In this document: positions 1 to 5,470 of the stretch, one piece after another
Layout: every line of letters starts with the position of its first letter
How positions within the stretch are numbered: the first letter of the stretch is position 1
Assembly: GCA_027296045.1 (NCBI GenBank)
Contig: JAPUJS010000526.1
Location: 1-5,556 of the forward strand
Length of the DNA: 5,556 nt
From: a bacterium
GTDB lineage: Bacteria > Latescibacterota > UBA2968
Direction of reading: 5' to 3'
The notes under the pieces: generated by a model
Database searches by the model: none
What the model was told of the DNA's origin: nothing
What the model saw: only the letters and a program-made list of their open reading frames with translations
Made by a program: the position numbers and the translations under genes

Positions 1-95
1 TCATCCAGATCATAGGCCTGGATCATGGTCCCCATCGACCCGTCCATCAGCAGAATTCTTTCCCTCAGCAGTTCCCTAATCTGTTCACCTGACAT
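1..95 (-). CDS. metH: Methionine synthase (cobalamin-dependent), N-terminal fragment
   Basis: Only the first 31 codons are present; the gene continues off the left edge. The translation reads MSGEQIRELLRERI followed by LLMDGSMGTMIQAYDLD. The DG(S/A)MGTMIQ block some 15-20 residues from the start is the hallmark opening of the homocysteine S-methyltransferase (TIM-barrel) domain of MetH. That enzyme transfers the methyl group of 5-methyltetrahydrofolate to homocysteine through cobalamin in the cytoplasm. I chose the ATG at 93-95 because AGGA lies 7 nt upstream. An in-frame ATG at 117-119 would add eight residues (MLDTQDGA) but has a poorer ribosome binding site. An upstream in-frame stop lies near position 190. 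A stand-alone homocysteine methyltransferase or a split MetH cannot be excluded because the cobalamin and reactivation domains lie outside the window. The family call is firm from the motif, but the full domain content is inferred. Confidence 0.82.
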   Translation of the reverse strand, partial: MSGEQIRELLRERILLMDGSMGTMIQAYDLD

Positions 96-154
96 AGCTC
101 CATCCTGTGTGTCCAACATCCGCAATGAATTCCGATATTCAAATGCCTGCTTCA

Positions 155-183
155 AATATAAAAACCTACGCCAAAACCGCCAA
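155..183 (-). promoter_or_regulatory. Probable sigma-70-type promoter of metH
   Basis: On the minus strand a -35 box TTGGCG (178-183, 4 of 6 to consensus) is followed after exactly 17 bp by a -10 box TATATT (155-160, 5 of 6). Transcription would start near 148 and leave a leader of about 50 nt before the metH start. That leader is too short for a SAM or cobalamin riboswitch, and I see no conserved elements of either. This is a sequence match only. Confidence 0.5.
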
Positions 184-240
184 AAGATCAATCAAGAACC
201 TGTTGATTCCACCAACGCCTCTGTTGATCTTCGGTCCAAC

Positions 241-279
241 GTAAAACCGTCCGAACTCCTTATTGGAATCCGGACGGTT
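241..279 (-). terminator. Probable intrinsic terminator of the 453-aa gene
   Basis: Read on the minus strand, 279 to 245 folds into a 15-bp stem (outer arms AACCGTCCG and CGGACGGTT, inner arms ATTCC and GGAGT) with an AATAA loop and two G-U pairs. The two wobble pairs become A-C mismatches on the plus strand, so the structure favours minus-strand transcription, in line with the gene ending at 303. The U tract is short: four T in a row, two of them within the stem, then AC. Termination efficiency is therefore uncertain. It separates this gene from the metH promoter downstream. Confidence 0.6.
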
Positions 280-302
280 AGAACCTCCCTCTTTCGTTTC
301 CA

Positions 303-1664
303 TTAACCACCAGCCGCATCCTTGCGTTTTCTCGCTTCTCGCCGGGCGGAAAACTGCTTTTTTAAGTTCTCATCCACATACTTGCCCCTGGTCTCTTCCC
401 GACGCGTCCGAATTGATTCCTGCACCCCGGCCAATTTGTTCTTTTCTTCTTCGGGCCGAGAATCATCCTTCATCCGTTGGCCCATCGCCACCATCAGCTT
501 GCGATAAGTATTCTGGTCTTCCGCATTGGGATGCAGAGTGAAGGGCGGCACAAATTTCATCCCCGGGAATTCCTTCCGGCGCTGGGGATTGGTCTCCTGC
601 GTCAAATCCCGCGGGAACAACTGGAACAAAAGCCGAATTTTGGGCGCATCCTGCGGGGTCACCTGTGCCAGCGTCAACGGCAACCAGATCTCTACTTCTT
701 TGCCCACCTTCTGGGAGAAGGTGCGCATCATCAGTTCCTTGATCTCGTCTGCAACTTCAAACTTTAACAAAAAACCCAGCGCCGTATTGACCTTTTGCAA
801 ATTGTCGTTGGGCTTCTTCAATACAGAAGGGGTCAGAAAGTCGTGATCAATATCGGTCAATGGATTGATGTTTACAAACATCGAGATTTCGTCCACCCCA
901 AAATCAATCAGGGTCACCGGGCTAATAACCTTTTTCTCCTCCACCCGTTCCAGACATTTCTCCAGCGTGTCCGGGATGCTTTCGAAATACCCGTTTCCCC
1001 CCCGCTTTGCCCACACCCCGCCTCCGCCCAGCACGTGTAGCTCGGGTGAAAAAACATAAGGCCCGATCTGATCGGCAGTATAAGATTCGGGGGCGTTGGG
1101 AAACACCGTGATCTGGTCTACCCGCAACTGCAAACACTCTTCGCCCTGCCGAAGTCCCCCTTCCCCAAACTTTTTCTCCGTCGCATCCCTGGACCCTATC
1201 CAGGGCTTGCTTGGATCATTTGAATTGGGAATAAACAGCGCCGTTTGCAAATAGGTGGCTTTGGCCGTGAAAAACAGCGTATTCCCGTCTGCCTCCGGCA
1301 ATTCCATACTGTAGCTAAACTCGACGGCCTCTCCGGCTTCCATCGGATTATCTGCCGGGACAAAATTTCCCCCCTTGGTCGACCGTGGTGCACTCATCAC
1401 CAGCACAGGGCGAGGCCCGCTCTTGAACTTGTAGATCGAATAGGTGTGGATCTGCGCTTCGCCGCGTCCACTCACCAGAGAAGCCGCTTTCAGTTTCAGC
1501 CGGCTCACCTGGGTCGTAACAGTTTCTTCGCGGACTCCTTTGAGCAACGTATTGAGGATCTCTACCTTGGAGACCACCTGTATCCGACTGAAATTGGGCT
1601 TGGACGATTGGGTTTTTGCAGCGGCAGCAGCCTTGACCTTTTTCTTTCCCCCAAACAGGTTCAT
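303..1664 (-). CDS. Conserved-looking protein of unknown function, 453 aa
   Basis: I do not recognise this protein. It starts at ATG 1662-1664 behind a purine-rich GGGGGAA and ends in TAA at 303-305. There is no signal peptide and no hydrophobic membrane span, so it should be cytoplasmic. Residues 1-25 are basic and low in complexity (GGKKK, KAAAAAK). Residues 26-350 look like an alternating strand and helix globular region, with GPRPVLVMSAPRS near 83-95 and the glycine run LGGGGVWAKRGGNG at 212-225. Other notable stretches are LIDFGVDEISMFVNINPL at 252-269 and EVEIWLPLTLAQV at 323-335. From about 385 to 449 it is highly charged, rich in R, K and E and probably helical (RREETRGKYVDENLKK). Only two cysteines are present (C177, C237). 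Residues 34-140 faintly recall the N-terminal fold pattern of YcgR/PilZ proteins, but the RxxxR and (D/N)xSxxG c-di-GMP motifs are absent, so I do not assign that. The length, even composition and own promoter and terminator argue for a real gene. Confidence 0.8.
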   Translation of the reverse strand: MNLFGGKKKVKAAAAAKTQSSKPNFSRIQVVSKVEILNTLLKGVREETVTTQVSRLKLKAASLVSGRGEAQIHTYSIYKFKSGPRPVLVMSAPRSTKGGNFVPADNPMEAGEAVEFSYSMELPEADGNTLFFTAKATYLQTALFIPNSNDPSKPWIGSRDATEKKFGEGGLRQGEECLQLRVDQITVFPNAPESYTADQIGPYVFSPELHVLGGGGVWAKRGGNGYFESIPDTLEKCLERVEEKKVISPVTLIDFGVDEISMFVNINPLTDIDHDFLTPSVLKKPNDNLQKVNTALGFLLKFEVADEIKELMMRTFSQKVGKEVEIWLPLTLAQVTPQDAPKIRLLFQLFPRDLTQETNPQRRKEFPGMKFVPPFTLHPNAEDQNTYRKLMVAMGQRMKDDSRPEEEKNKLAGVQESIRTRREETRGKYVDENLKKQFSARREARKRKDAAGG

Positions 1665-1719
1665 CTGGTTCCCCCAAAAGTTTCAAGAAAGGTGTGATCT
1701 TTCTATAGTAATAAACACA

Positions 1720-1748
1720 AACTTAGGGTCCTAAAAGGCAAGTGTCAA
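1720..1748 (-). promoter_or_regulatory. Probable promoter of the 453-aa gene
   Basis: A perfect -35 hexamer TTGACA lies on the minus strand at 1743-1748. At 17 bp spacing the -10 candidate is TAAGTT (1720-1725), only 3 of 6 to consensus. A better-looking TATAGA occurs at 1703-1708, but nothing like a -35 box sits 17 bp above it. The transcript would carry a leader of about 40-50 nt. It lies just downstream of the probable end of the TauE-family transcript. Confidence 0.4.
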
Positions 1749-1749
1749 G

Positions 1750-1797
1750 AAAAAACAGAGCCAGGGAGCGAAAGGCCGGGCAACAGGGCCTCCCGCT
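1750..1797 (-). terminator. Hairpin plus T6, possible terminator of the TauE-family gene
   Basis: On the minus strand AGCGGGAGGCC (1797-1787) pairs with GGCCTTTCGCT (1777-1767), giving an 11-bp stem with two G-U pairs and a 9-nt loop. A run of six T follows at 1755-1750, but 11 nt separate it from the stem, which is longer than in a classical intrinsic terminator. It sits about 100 bp beyond the permease stop codon and directly above the next promoter, so position supports the call and geometry weakens it. Confidence 0.3.
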
Positions 1798-1824
1798 TAC
1801 GCCTCTTTGGGGTGTTGTGAGGGT

Positions 1825-1881
1825 GGGTTCTGCGGCCCTCTGTGTGGTGTGGCAGTCGGCGGAGGGGTTCTGCGGCCCTCT
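1825..1881. repeat. Pair of 17-bp direct repeats in an intergenic region
   Basis: The 17-mer GGGTTCTGCGGCCCTCT occurs at 1825-1841 and again at 1865-1881, identical and with a 40-bp period. Each copy also carries an imperfect hairpin, GAGGG (1819-1823 and 1862-1866) pairing with CCCTC (1836-1840 and 1876-1880). The pair lies immediately downstream of the TauE-family stop codon. It may be a small dispersed palindromic repeat, a local tandem duplication or part of a transcript end. The sequence alone does not decide. Confidence 0.75.
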
Positions 1882-1897
1882 TGCGATCCAGCAAGCT

Positions 1898-2629
1898 TTA
1901 CAGGACAATCGCCACGATCCCGCCCAACAACACCATTCCGATGGCAATCCACCTGAAGATTTTTCCGTCCACGTGTTGTCGCAGCCAGGTTCCCGAAAAA
2001 AATCCCAGCACCAGTCCGGGAAATCCCGACACGGCAAACCACATACTTTCTGCATTCAACAGGTCCATCTGCCAGTGAAAAGGCATACAAAGCAGGGAGA
2101 TGGCCAGAAAATAGGCCATCAGGGTCGCCCGAAATCGGTGGGTCTCATACCGCTGTTTCAAACCCAGAAGCACCAGCGGCGGTCCGGACACGGCGGTGCT
2201 GGCAGCCAGACCCCCGGCAAGAAATCCTGTAAACGCGCGGGCCGTCCGCTCCCGCCGAAAAGGTGCGCCCGGTTTCATCTGAAGAATCAAAGCCAGAACA
2301 ATCATAATGGCCCCAATACCCTTCTGCATCGTATGCGTATCGGTATTCCTCAAAATCAACGCGCCAAATGGCAAAGCAACCAGGGCACTGACCGTCCACC
2401 AGGCCAGCAGCCCCCGGTCCACTTCGCGCCAAAGTTGAATCACCTGTGCAAAACCCAAAGCCGGAAATAGCACAATCATGCCGGGCACCACCACCTGGGC
2501 AGGGAACAGAACAATCAAAGGGGGAACGGCCAGCAGATTAAACCCAAAGCCCGTAACTCCCTGTAAACTGGCTGCAAAAAAAATCACCCCGCTGATAAGA
2601 ACGACCATTTCTATGGACACCTCACCCAA
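1898..2629 (-). CDS. TauE/SafE-family membrane permease (putative sulfite/organosulfonate exporter type)
   Basis: This is a 243-residue hydrophobic protein with about eight membrane segments (roughly 7-28, 32-55, 74-94, 105-118, 133-155, 167-185, 197-215 and 226-243). They form two repeated halves, as usual for TauE/SafE (DUF81) permeases, and 243 aa is a normal length for the family. The first half carries the signature QGVTGFGFNLLAVPPL at 23-38. The second carries FTGFLAGGLAASTAVSGPPL at 133-152, matching the family's internal repeat with its conserved SGPP. The family is linked to export or uptake of sulfite, sulfoacetate, taurine breakdown products and other small anions across the inner membrane, but the substrate here is unknown and no sulfur genes flank it. 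I chose the TTG start at 2627-2629 because GGGAGG lies 6 nt upstream. The alternatives, GTG three codons in and ATG at codon 8, have worse spacing. It is divergent from the MFS gene and shares its control region. Confidence 0.85.
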   Translation of the reverse strand: MGEVSIEMVVLISGVIFFAASLQGVTGFGFNLLAVPPLIVLFPAQVVVPGMIVLFPALGFAQVIQLWREVDRGLLAWWTVSALVALPFGALILRNTDTHTMQKGIGAIMIVLALILQMKPGAPFRRERTARAFTGFLAGGLAASTAVSGPPLVLLGLKQRYETHRFRATLMAYFLAISLLCMPFHWQMDLLNAESMWFAVSGFPGLVLGFFSGTWLRQHVDGKIFRWIAIGMVLLGGIVAIVL

Positions 2630-2635
2630 CCAGGA

Positions 2636-2641
2636 CCTCCC
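2636..2641 (-). promoter_or_regulatory. Shine-Dalgarno sequence deciding a TTG start
   Basis: GGGAGG on the minus strand lies 6 nt before the TTG at 2627-2629. No comparable site precedes the in-frame ATG at codon 8, so it supports the rarer TTG codon as the start of the TauE-family gene. Confidence 0.6.
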
Positions 2642-2678
2642 TCAGCCGACAAACCCAATCCAAAACCTCAACCCTTTC

Positions 2679-2707
2679 ATTATAAATACGTCCCTGGAAT
2701 CGTGCAA
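2679..2707 (-). promoter_or_regulatory. Probable promoter of the TauE-family gene
   Basis: A perfect -10 box TATAAT lies at 2679-2684 on the minus strand. The hexamer 17 bp upstream is TTGCAC (2702-2707), which matches TTGACA only in its first three bases. The transcript would start near 2672 and have a leader of about 43 nt. The weak -35 together with a dyad beside it suggests regulated expression. Confidence 0.55.
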
Positions 2708-2711
2708 TTCC
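2696..2711. promoter_or_regulatory. Candidate operator dyad between divergent promoters
   Basis: GGAAT (2696-2700) and ATTCC (2707-2711) form a perfect 5-bp inverted repeat around the 6-bp centre CGTGCA. The dyad covers the -35 box of the minus-strand promoter and abuts the -35 box of the plus-strand promoter. A repressor bound here would touch both transcription units. No regulator gene is in the window, and a 5-bp dyad can arise by chance. Confidence 0.3.
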
Positions 2712-2740
2712 TTGACAAACCCACCAAACCCCTGTAGTAT
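2712..2740 (+). promoter_or_regulatory. Probable sigma-70-type promoter of the MFS gene
   Basis: A perfect TTGACA (2712-2717) is followed after 17 bp by TAGTAT (2735-2740, 4 of 6). The start would be near 2747, giving a leader of only about 20 nt. The -35 boxes of the two divergent promoters are just 4 bp apart, so two RNA polymerases are unlikely to occupy both at once. Confidence 0.6.
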
Positions 2741-2767
2741 TACCGCTCTTTCAAGCCCGAGACCCCT

Positions 2768-3955
2768 ATGCGTGCCCTGACCCGAAACCCCCTCATCCTC
2801 CCGGTTTACCTTCCCACCTTCATCCTCTCCTTTGGCCAGGGCATCCTCCTTCCCATCCTGCCGGTCTTTGCCAAATCGTTCGGGGTCTCCTATGCCTGGA
2901 TTGGCTGGGTGCTTGCAGGCGAATCCATCGGAACCCTGGTGGGAGATTTGCCGGCCGGCATGTTGATGCGAAAAATGGGCCGCAAAACCGTAATGGTCGC
3001 GGGCGTAACCCTTGTTTCGCTCTCCGTCCTGGCCCTCTTTTTCTCTCAATCCATTTACCAGGTGGTGCTCTACCGTTTCCTGGCCGGATTTGGAAACGCG
3101 CTCTGGAATATCTCCCGCCTGGTCTACCTTGCAGATGCAACCCAATCCCACCAACGGGGTCGCGCCATTGCCTTGTATGGTGGAACCAGCCGGATCGGTT
3201 CGTTTCTGGGACCAGGCATCGGAGGTGTCCTGGCGGGCTATTTTACCCTCAAAACACCCTTTCTCTTCTATGCCGGTCTGGCAGGCATTGGCATCATCAC
3301 TTCCATTCTGTTTGTCGAAAACACATCCTCCGGGTCCCACACCATCCGGAAGACTGCCCGAGGACACCTTTTTGCCGTTATCAAAGCGCAATACTGGACC
3401 CTCCTGACAGCCGGTTCCGGCCAACTGTGCGCCCAAACAGTCCGCACAGGACGAAACATCATCCTTCCCCTGTACGGACCCGATATTCTGGGCCTGGATA
3501 TTCAGACCATCGGCTGGATTATGAGTGCAGCTTCCTTTGTAGACATGTCTCTCTTTTATCCCGCAGGACTCATCATGGACCGCCTGGGCAGAAAATATGT
3601 CTCTGTCCCCAGCTTTACCATCCAGGCCATTGGCGTGGGCCTCATTCCCTTTACAGAAGGATTTCTCGGCCTTCTCCTGGCCGCCCTGCTCATTGGTCTG
3701 GGAAATGGCCTCAGTTCCGGTGCCATGATGACCCTGGGGGCCGATCTGGCACCCAAAGACGCCACCGGCGAATTCCTGGCTGCCTGGCGCCTGGTCGGCG
3801 ACGGAGGCCGTATGGGGGCTCCCGTGGCCGTCGGACAGATCGCAGACATCCTGGGCCTCACACCCGCCACCCTTGTCATTGCCAGTTTTGGCGTTCTGGC
3901 CTCCACCATCTTTGCCCTTCTGGTGCCCGAAACCCTTCAAAAACCGCCTTCTTAA
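2768..3955 (+). CDS. Major facilitator superfamily transporter, putative proton-coupled efflux type
   Basis: The 395-residue protein has the length and hydrophobic pattern of a 12-helix MFS carrier with a central cytoplasmic loop near 185-205. Motif A is seen after helix 2, with GDLPAGMLMRKMGRK at 59-73, and again in the second half as AGLIMDRLGRK at 266-276. The LYRFLAGFGNA segment at 101-111 matches motif B with its conserved arginine (R103). GSFLGPGIGGVLAG at 144-157 matches motif C, the GPxxGG kink typical of drug/proton antiporters (DHA1-like). This favours proton-driven export across the inner membrane, but the substrate cannot be read from the sequence. The ATG at 2768-2770 begins MRALTRNPL directly before helix 1, and there is no clear Shine-Dalgarno sequence ahead of it. 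The short leader may mean inefficient or leader-independent initiation. It stops at TAA 3953-3955, converges on the flagellin gene, and has no obvious plus-strand terminator of its own. Confidence 0.9.
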   Translation: MRALTRNPLILPVYLPTFILSFGQGILLPILPVFAKSFGVSYAWIGWVLAGESIGTLVGDLPAGMLMRKMGRKTVMVAGVTLVSLSVLALFFSQSIYQVVLYRFLAGFGNALWNISRLVYLADATQSHQRGRAIALYGGTSRIGSFLGPGIGGVLAGYFTLKTPFLFYAGLAGIGIITSILFVENTSSGSHTIRKTARGHLFAVIKAQYWTLLTAGSGQLCAQTVRTGRNIILPLYGPDILGLDIQTIGWIMSAASFVDMSLFYPAGLIMDRLGRKYVSVPSFTIQAIGVGLIPFTEGFLGLLLAALLIGLGNGLSSGAMMTLGADLAPKDATGEFLAAWRLVGDGGRMGAPVAVGQIADILGLTPATLVIASFGVLASTIFALLVPETLQKPPS

Positions 3956-3965
3956 TCCTCCGCCC

Positions 3966-3994
3966 ATAATACGACATCCCTTCTCAAATGTCAA
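3966..3994 (-). promoter_or_regulatory. Candidate promoter antisense to the MFS gene
   Basis: Between the convergent MFS and flagellin genes, the minus strand carries TTGACA (3989-3994), 17 bp, then TATTAT (3966-3971, 5 of 6). By hexamer match and spacing it is the best sigma-70 match in the window. Transcription would begin near 3959 and run antisense through the 3' end of the MFS gene. No credible minus-strand gene lies downstream until the TauE-family gene 1.3 kb away. Confidence 0.4.
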
Positions 3995-4045
3995 AAAAAG
4001 ACCCCTTGTGTACCTGGCTTCAACTCTTCATTGGCCGACAAACTC

Positions 4046-4082
4046 AAAAAAAGCGGCATAGAACCCGAAGGTCCCATGCCGC
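4046..4082 (-). terminator. Intrinsic terminator of the flagellin gene
   Basis: On the minus strand GCGGCAT (4082-4076) pairs with ATGCCGC (4059-4053). Six further pairs, two of them G-U, close on a C(UUCG)G tetraloop, giving a 13-bp stem. Seven T follow at 4052-4046. The hairpin starts about 24 bp past the flagellin stop codon. Its wobble pairs and the T tract fit the minus strand only, so it is unidirectional. Confidence 0.92.
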
Positions 4083-4105
4083 GATAATAGAGTATGCCAG
4101 CCAGG

Positions 4106-5296
4106 TTACTGCAACAGAGATAATGCATTTTGGGGCAACACATTGGCCTGCGAGAGCACTGCGACGCTCGCTTGTACCATCACTTGTGCCTGGGTAAAGT
4201 CGGTCACCGTTTCGGCCACATCGGCATCCCGTATCGAAGATTCCGATGCCTGGTTGTTCTCGATGGAATTCTCCGCATTCCGCAAGCTAAAGCTCAATCG
4301 ATTTTGCAGCGCCCCCAGGTCCCCCCGAGCCTGAGAGACATTGCCAATAGCCACGTCCAGAGCAGTGATCGCCTGCTGTGCTCCCGATAACGAAGCCAGA
4401 GATTGTCCGGTAAGCGACAACGACGCCCCCGACGTTCGCATATCCTGGATATTTGCCTCCAGTCGGTGGACAGCACCATCGTCGGATCCTACCTGAAAAA
4501 TCCCTCCTGCGCCCTGATTAATCACCAGCGTCAACCCGTTCAATTCCCCGTCCCGATACCCGTCTGTGGCCGGATTGACGCCTTCGGCAGCTTTCTGTCC
4601 CGAAAGGGTCAAAGCAACTCCCAATCGGTCAAAATTTGCAACAATCGAAGAGCCTGTCGCCACCACACCCCCTGTACCGTCTACATCCAGCCCTGTCCCA
4701 ATATCGATGGTCTGGGTAACCACACCGTTGCCCAGAGTAATCTGGTTATCGGTATTGCTGGTATCGAGAAAAACATAATTTCCGACTGCTGCACTGCTCA
4801 ACTGCACATTGATCACGCCCGTCGTCGGGGATGCCAGGGCCGTTGAAGTGGCCGAATCCACCGTGTTGCCAAAACCCCCGGCCAGCAACGTCGAATTGTT
4901 ATACGACGTTACCGAGGCAATTCGGTCAATTTCGTTTGACAACTGCACAAACTCGGCATGGATCGACTCCCGGTTGCCATCATTCACCGTAGAAGATGCA
5001 GACTGGACGGCCAGTTCCCGCATCCGAATAAGCATCGCACTCGTTTCATTGAGCGCTCCCTCGGCCGTTTGGACCAGGTTGATGGCATGTTCTGTGTTTC
5101 GAGCGCCCTGTCTCAATCCGCTTATTTTCGCTCGAAACCCTTCCGAGACACTCAGCCCGGACGCGTCATCAGCTGCCCGGTTGATTCGAAATCCGGAAGA
5201 CAGCTTTTCCAACAAATTGCCGAGTCTTCGATTGTTGATCCGCCCAATCCTCTGGGCATTCACGCTGGGTATGTTTGTATTGACACGCAGCGGCAC
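4106..5296 (-). CDS. fliC: Flagellin (flagellar filament subunit)
   Basis: This 396-residue protein is the filament subunit exported by the flagellar type III system. The conserved N-terminal D0/D1 region spans about 1-140, with NTNIPSVNAQR at 7-17, LEKLSSGFRINRAADDASGL at 29-48 and MRELAVQSAS at 92-101. The last is close to the Toll-like receptor 5 contact region of enterobacterial flagellins. Residues about 141-265 are the variable surface domain, rich in T, G, N and V and moderate in size. The C-terminal D1/D0 region includes FQVGSDDGA at 267-275, ALQNRLSFSLRNAENSIENN at 329-348, IRDADVAETVTDFTQAQ at 355-371 and the ending VLPQNALSLLQ. It starts with GTG (5294-5296), confirmed by AAGGAGG at ideal spacing and by the standard flagellin start. 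It has its own sigma-28 promoter and terminator, so it is probably transcribed alone. The family is also named hag or flaA in some lineages. Confidence 0.97.
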   Translation of the reverse strand: MPLRVNTNIPSVNAQRIGRINNRRLGNLLEKLSSGFRINRAADDASGLSVSEGFRAKISGLRQGARNTEHAINLVQTAEGALNETSAMLIRMRELAVQSASSTVNDGNRESIHAEFVQLSNEIDRIASVTSYNNSTLLAGGFGNTVDSATSTALASPTTGVINVQLSSAAVGNYVFLDTSNTDNQITLGNGVVTQTIDIGTGLDVDGTGGVVATGSSIVANFDRLGVALTLSGQKAAEGVNPATDGYRDGELNGLTLVINQGAGGIFQVGSDDGAVHRLEANIQDMRTSGASLSLTGQSLASLSGAQQAITALDVAIGNVSQARGDLGALQNRLSFSLRNAENSIENNQASESSIRDADVAETVTDFTQAQVMVQASVAVLSQANVLPQNALSLLQ

Positions 5297-5314
5297 TTTA
5301 ACCTCCTTGTTAAA
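5297..5314 (-). promoter_or_regulatory. Shine-Dalgarno hairpin of flagellin, candidate CsrA site
   Basis: On the minus strand TTTAAC (5314-5309) and GTTAAA (5302-5297) form a perfect 6-bp inverted repeat whose 6-nt loop is exactly AAGGAG, the core of the Shine-Dalgarno sequence. The run ACAAGGA here matches the core of the known CsrA recognition sequence (ACARGGA). The stem is A/U-rich, so it may be weak without a bound protein. Its end abuts the GTG start. Confidence 0.5.
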
Positions 5315-5317
5315 ACC

Positions 5318-5338
5318 GATACACCCTCACTGTGTATC
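5318..5338 (-). promoter_or_regulatory. Hairpin in the flagellin leader
   Basis: GATACAC and GTGTATC form a perfect 7-bp stem around the loop AGTGAGG on the minus strand. It lies between two hairpins that present GGA in their loops and would shorten the path between them. No T tract follows, so it is not a terminator. Confidence 0.5.
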
Positions 5339-5342
5339 TTGC

Positions 5343-5356
5343 TGGCATCCTTGCCA
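5343..5356 (-). promoter_or_regulatory. Upstream GGA-loop hairpin in the flagellin leader, candidate CsrA site
   Basis: On the minus strand TGGCA and TGCCA pair over 5 bp, leaving the tetraloop AGGA. The sequence GCAAGGATG matches CARGGAUG of the known CsrA consensus, with GGA in the loop as CsrA prefers. The GGA is 44 nt upstream of the GGA in the Shine-Dalgarno hairpin. Confidence 0.45.
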
Positions 5357-5391
5357 AAAATTATGAGTTGTGTGTCTGAAATTCCCTTTTC

Positions 5392-5414
5392 TATACTTAA
5401 TATTACTTAGTATA
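5392..5414. repeat. AT-rich inverted repeat in the flagellin leader
   Basis: TATACT (5392-5397) and AGTATA (5409-5414) are inverted arms around an 11-nt centre that itself contains the palindrome TAATATTA (5398-5405). It lies in a very A/T-rich part of the leader, so chance is a fair explanation. It could instead be a binding site or an RNA structure. Confidence 0.3.
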
Positions 5415-5470
5415 TAAAAATACAACTAAATACGTTATTAATCTCTATTTTCCAACGACTTGCGTCCTTA

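Noticed and set aside
95..245. Possible SAM or cobalamin riboswitch before metH
   Set aside because: Only about 50 nt separate the predicted transcript start from the start codon, and about 150 nt separate the gene from the previous terminator. No SAM-riboswitch junction or B12-box sequence is visible.
1742..2470. A 242-codon plus-strand open frame opposite the TauE-family gene
   Set aside because: Its product is Q-, H-, P- and R-rich low-complexity sequence with no domain. The opposite strand encodes a convincing eight-helix permease with family motifs.
2642..3994. A 450-codon open frame on the minus strand covering the whole MFS gene
   Set aside because: The MFS protein on the other strand has clear motifs A, B and C. 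The antisense translation is rich in G, Q, D and K with no recognisable motif, as expected of a shadow frame. Its TTG start would also lie inside the -35 box of the antisense promoter, upstream of the transcript start.
5340..5360. Possible sigma-54 site (TGGCA near GC) in the flagellin leader
   Set aside because: The GG and GC pairs are not at the required 10-bp spacing, and the stretch is better explained as a hairpin with an AGGA loop.
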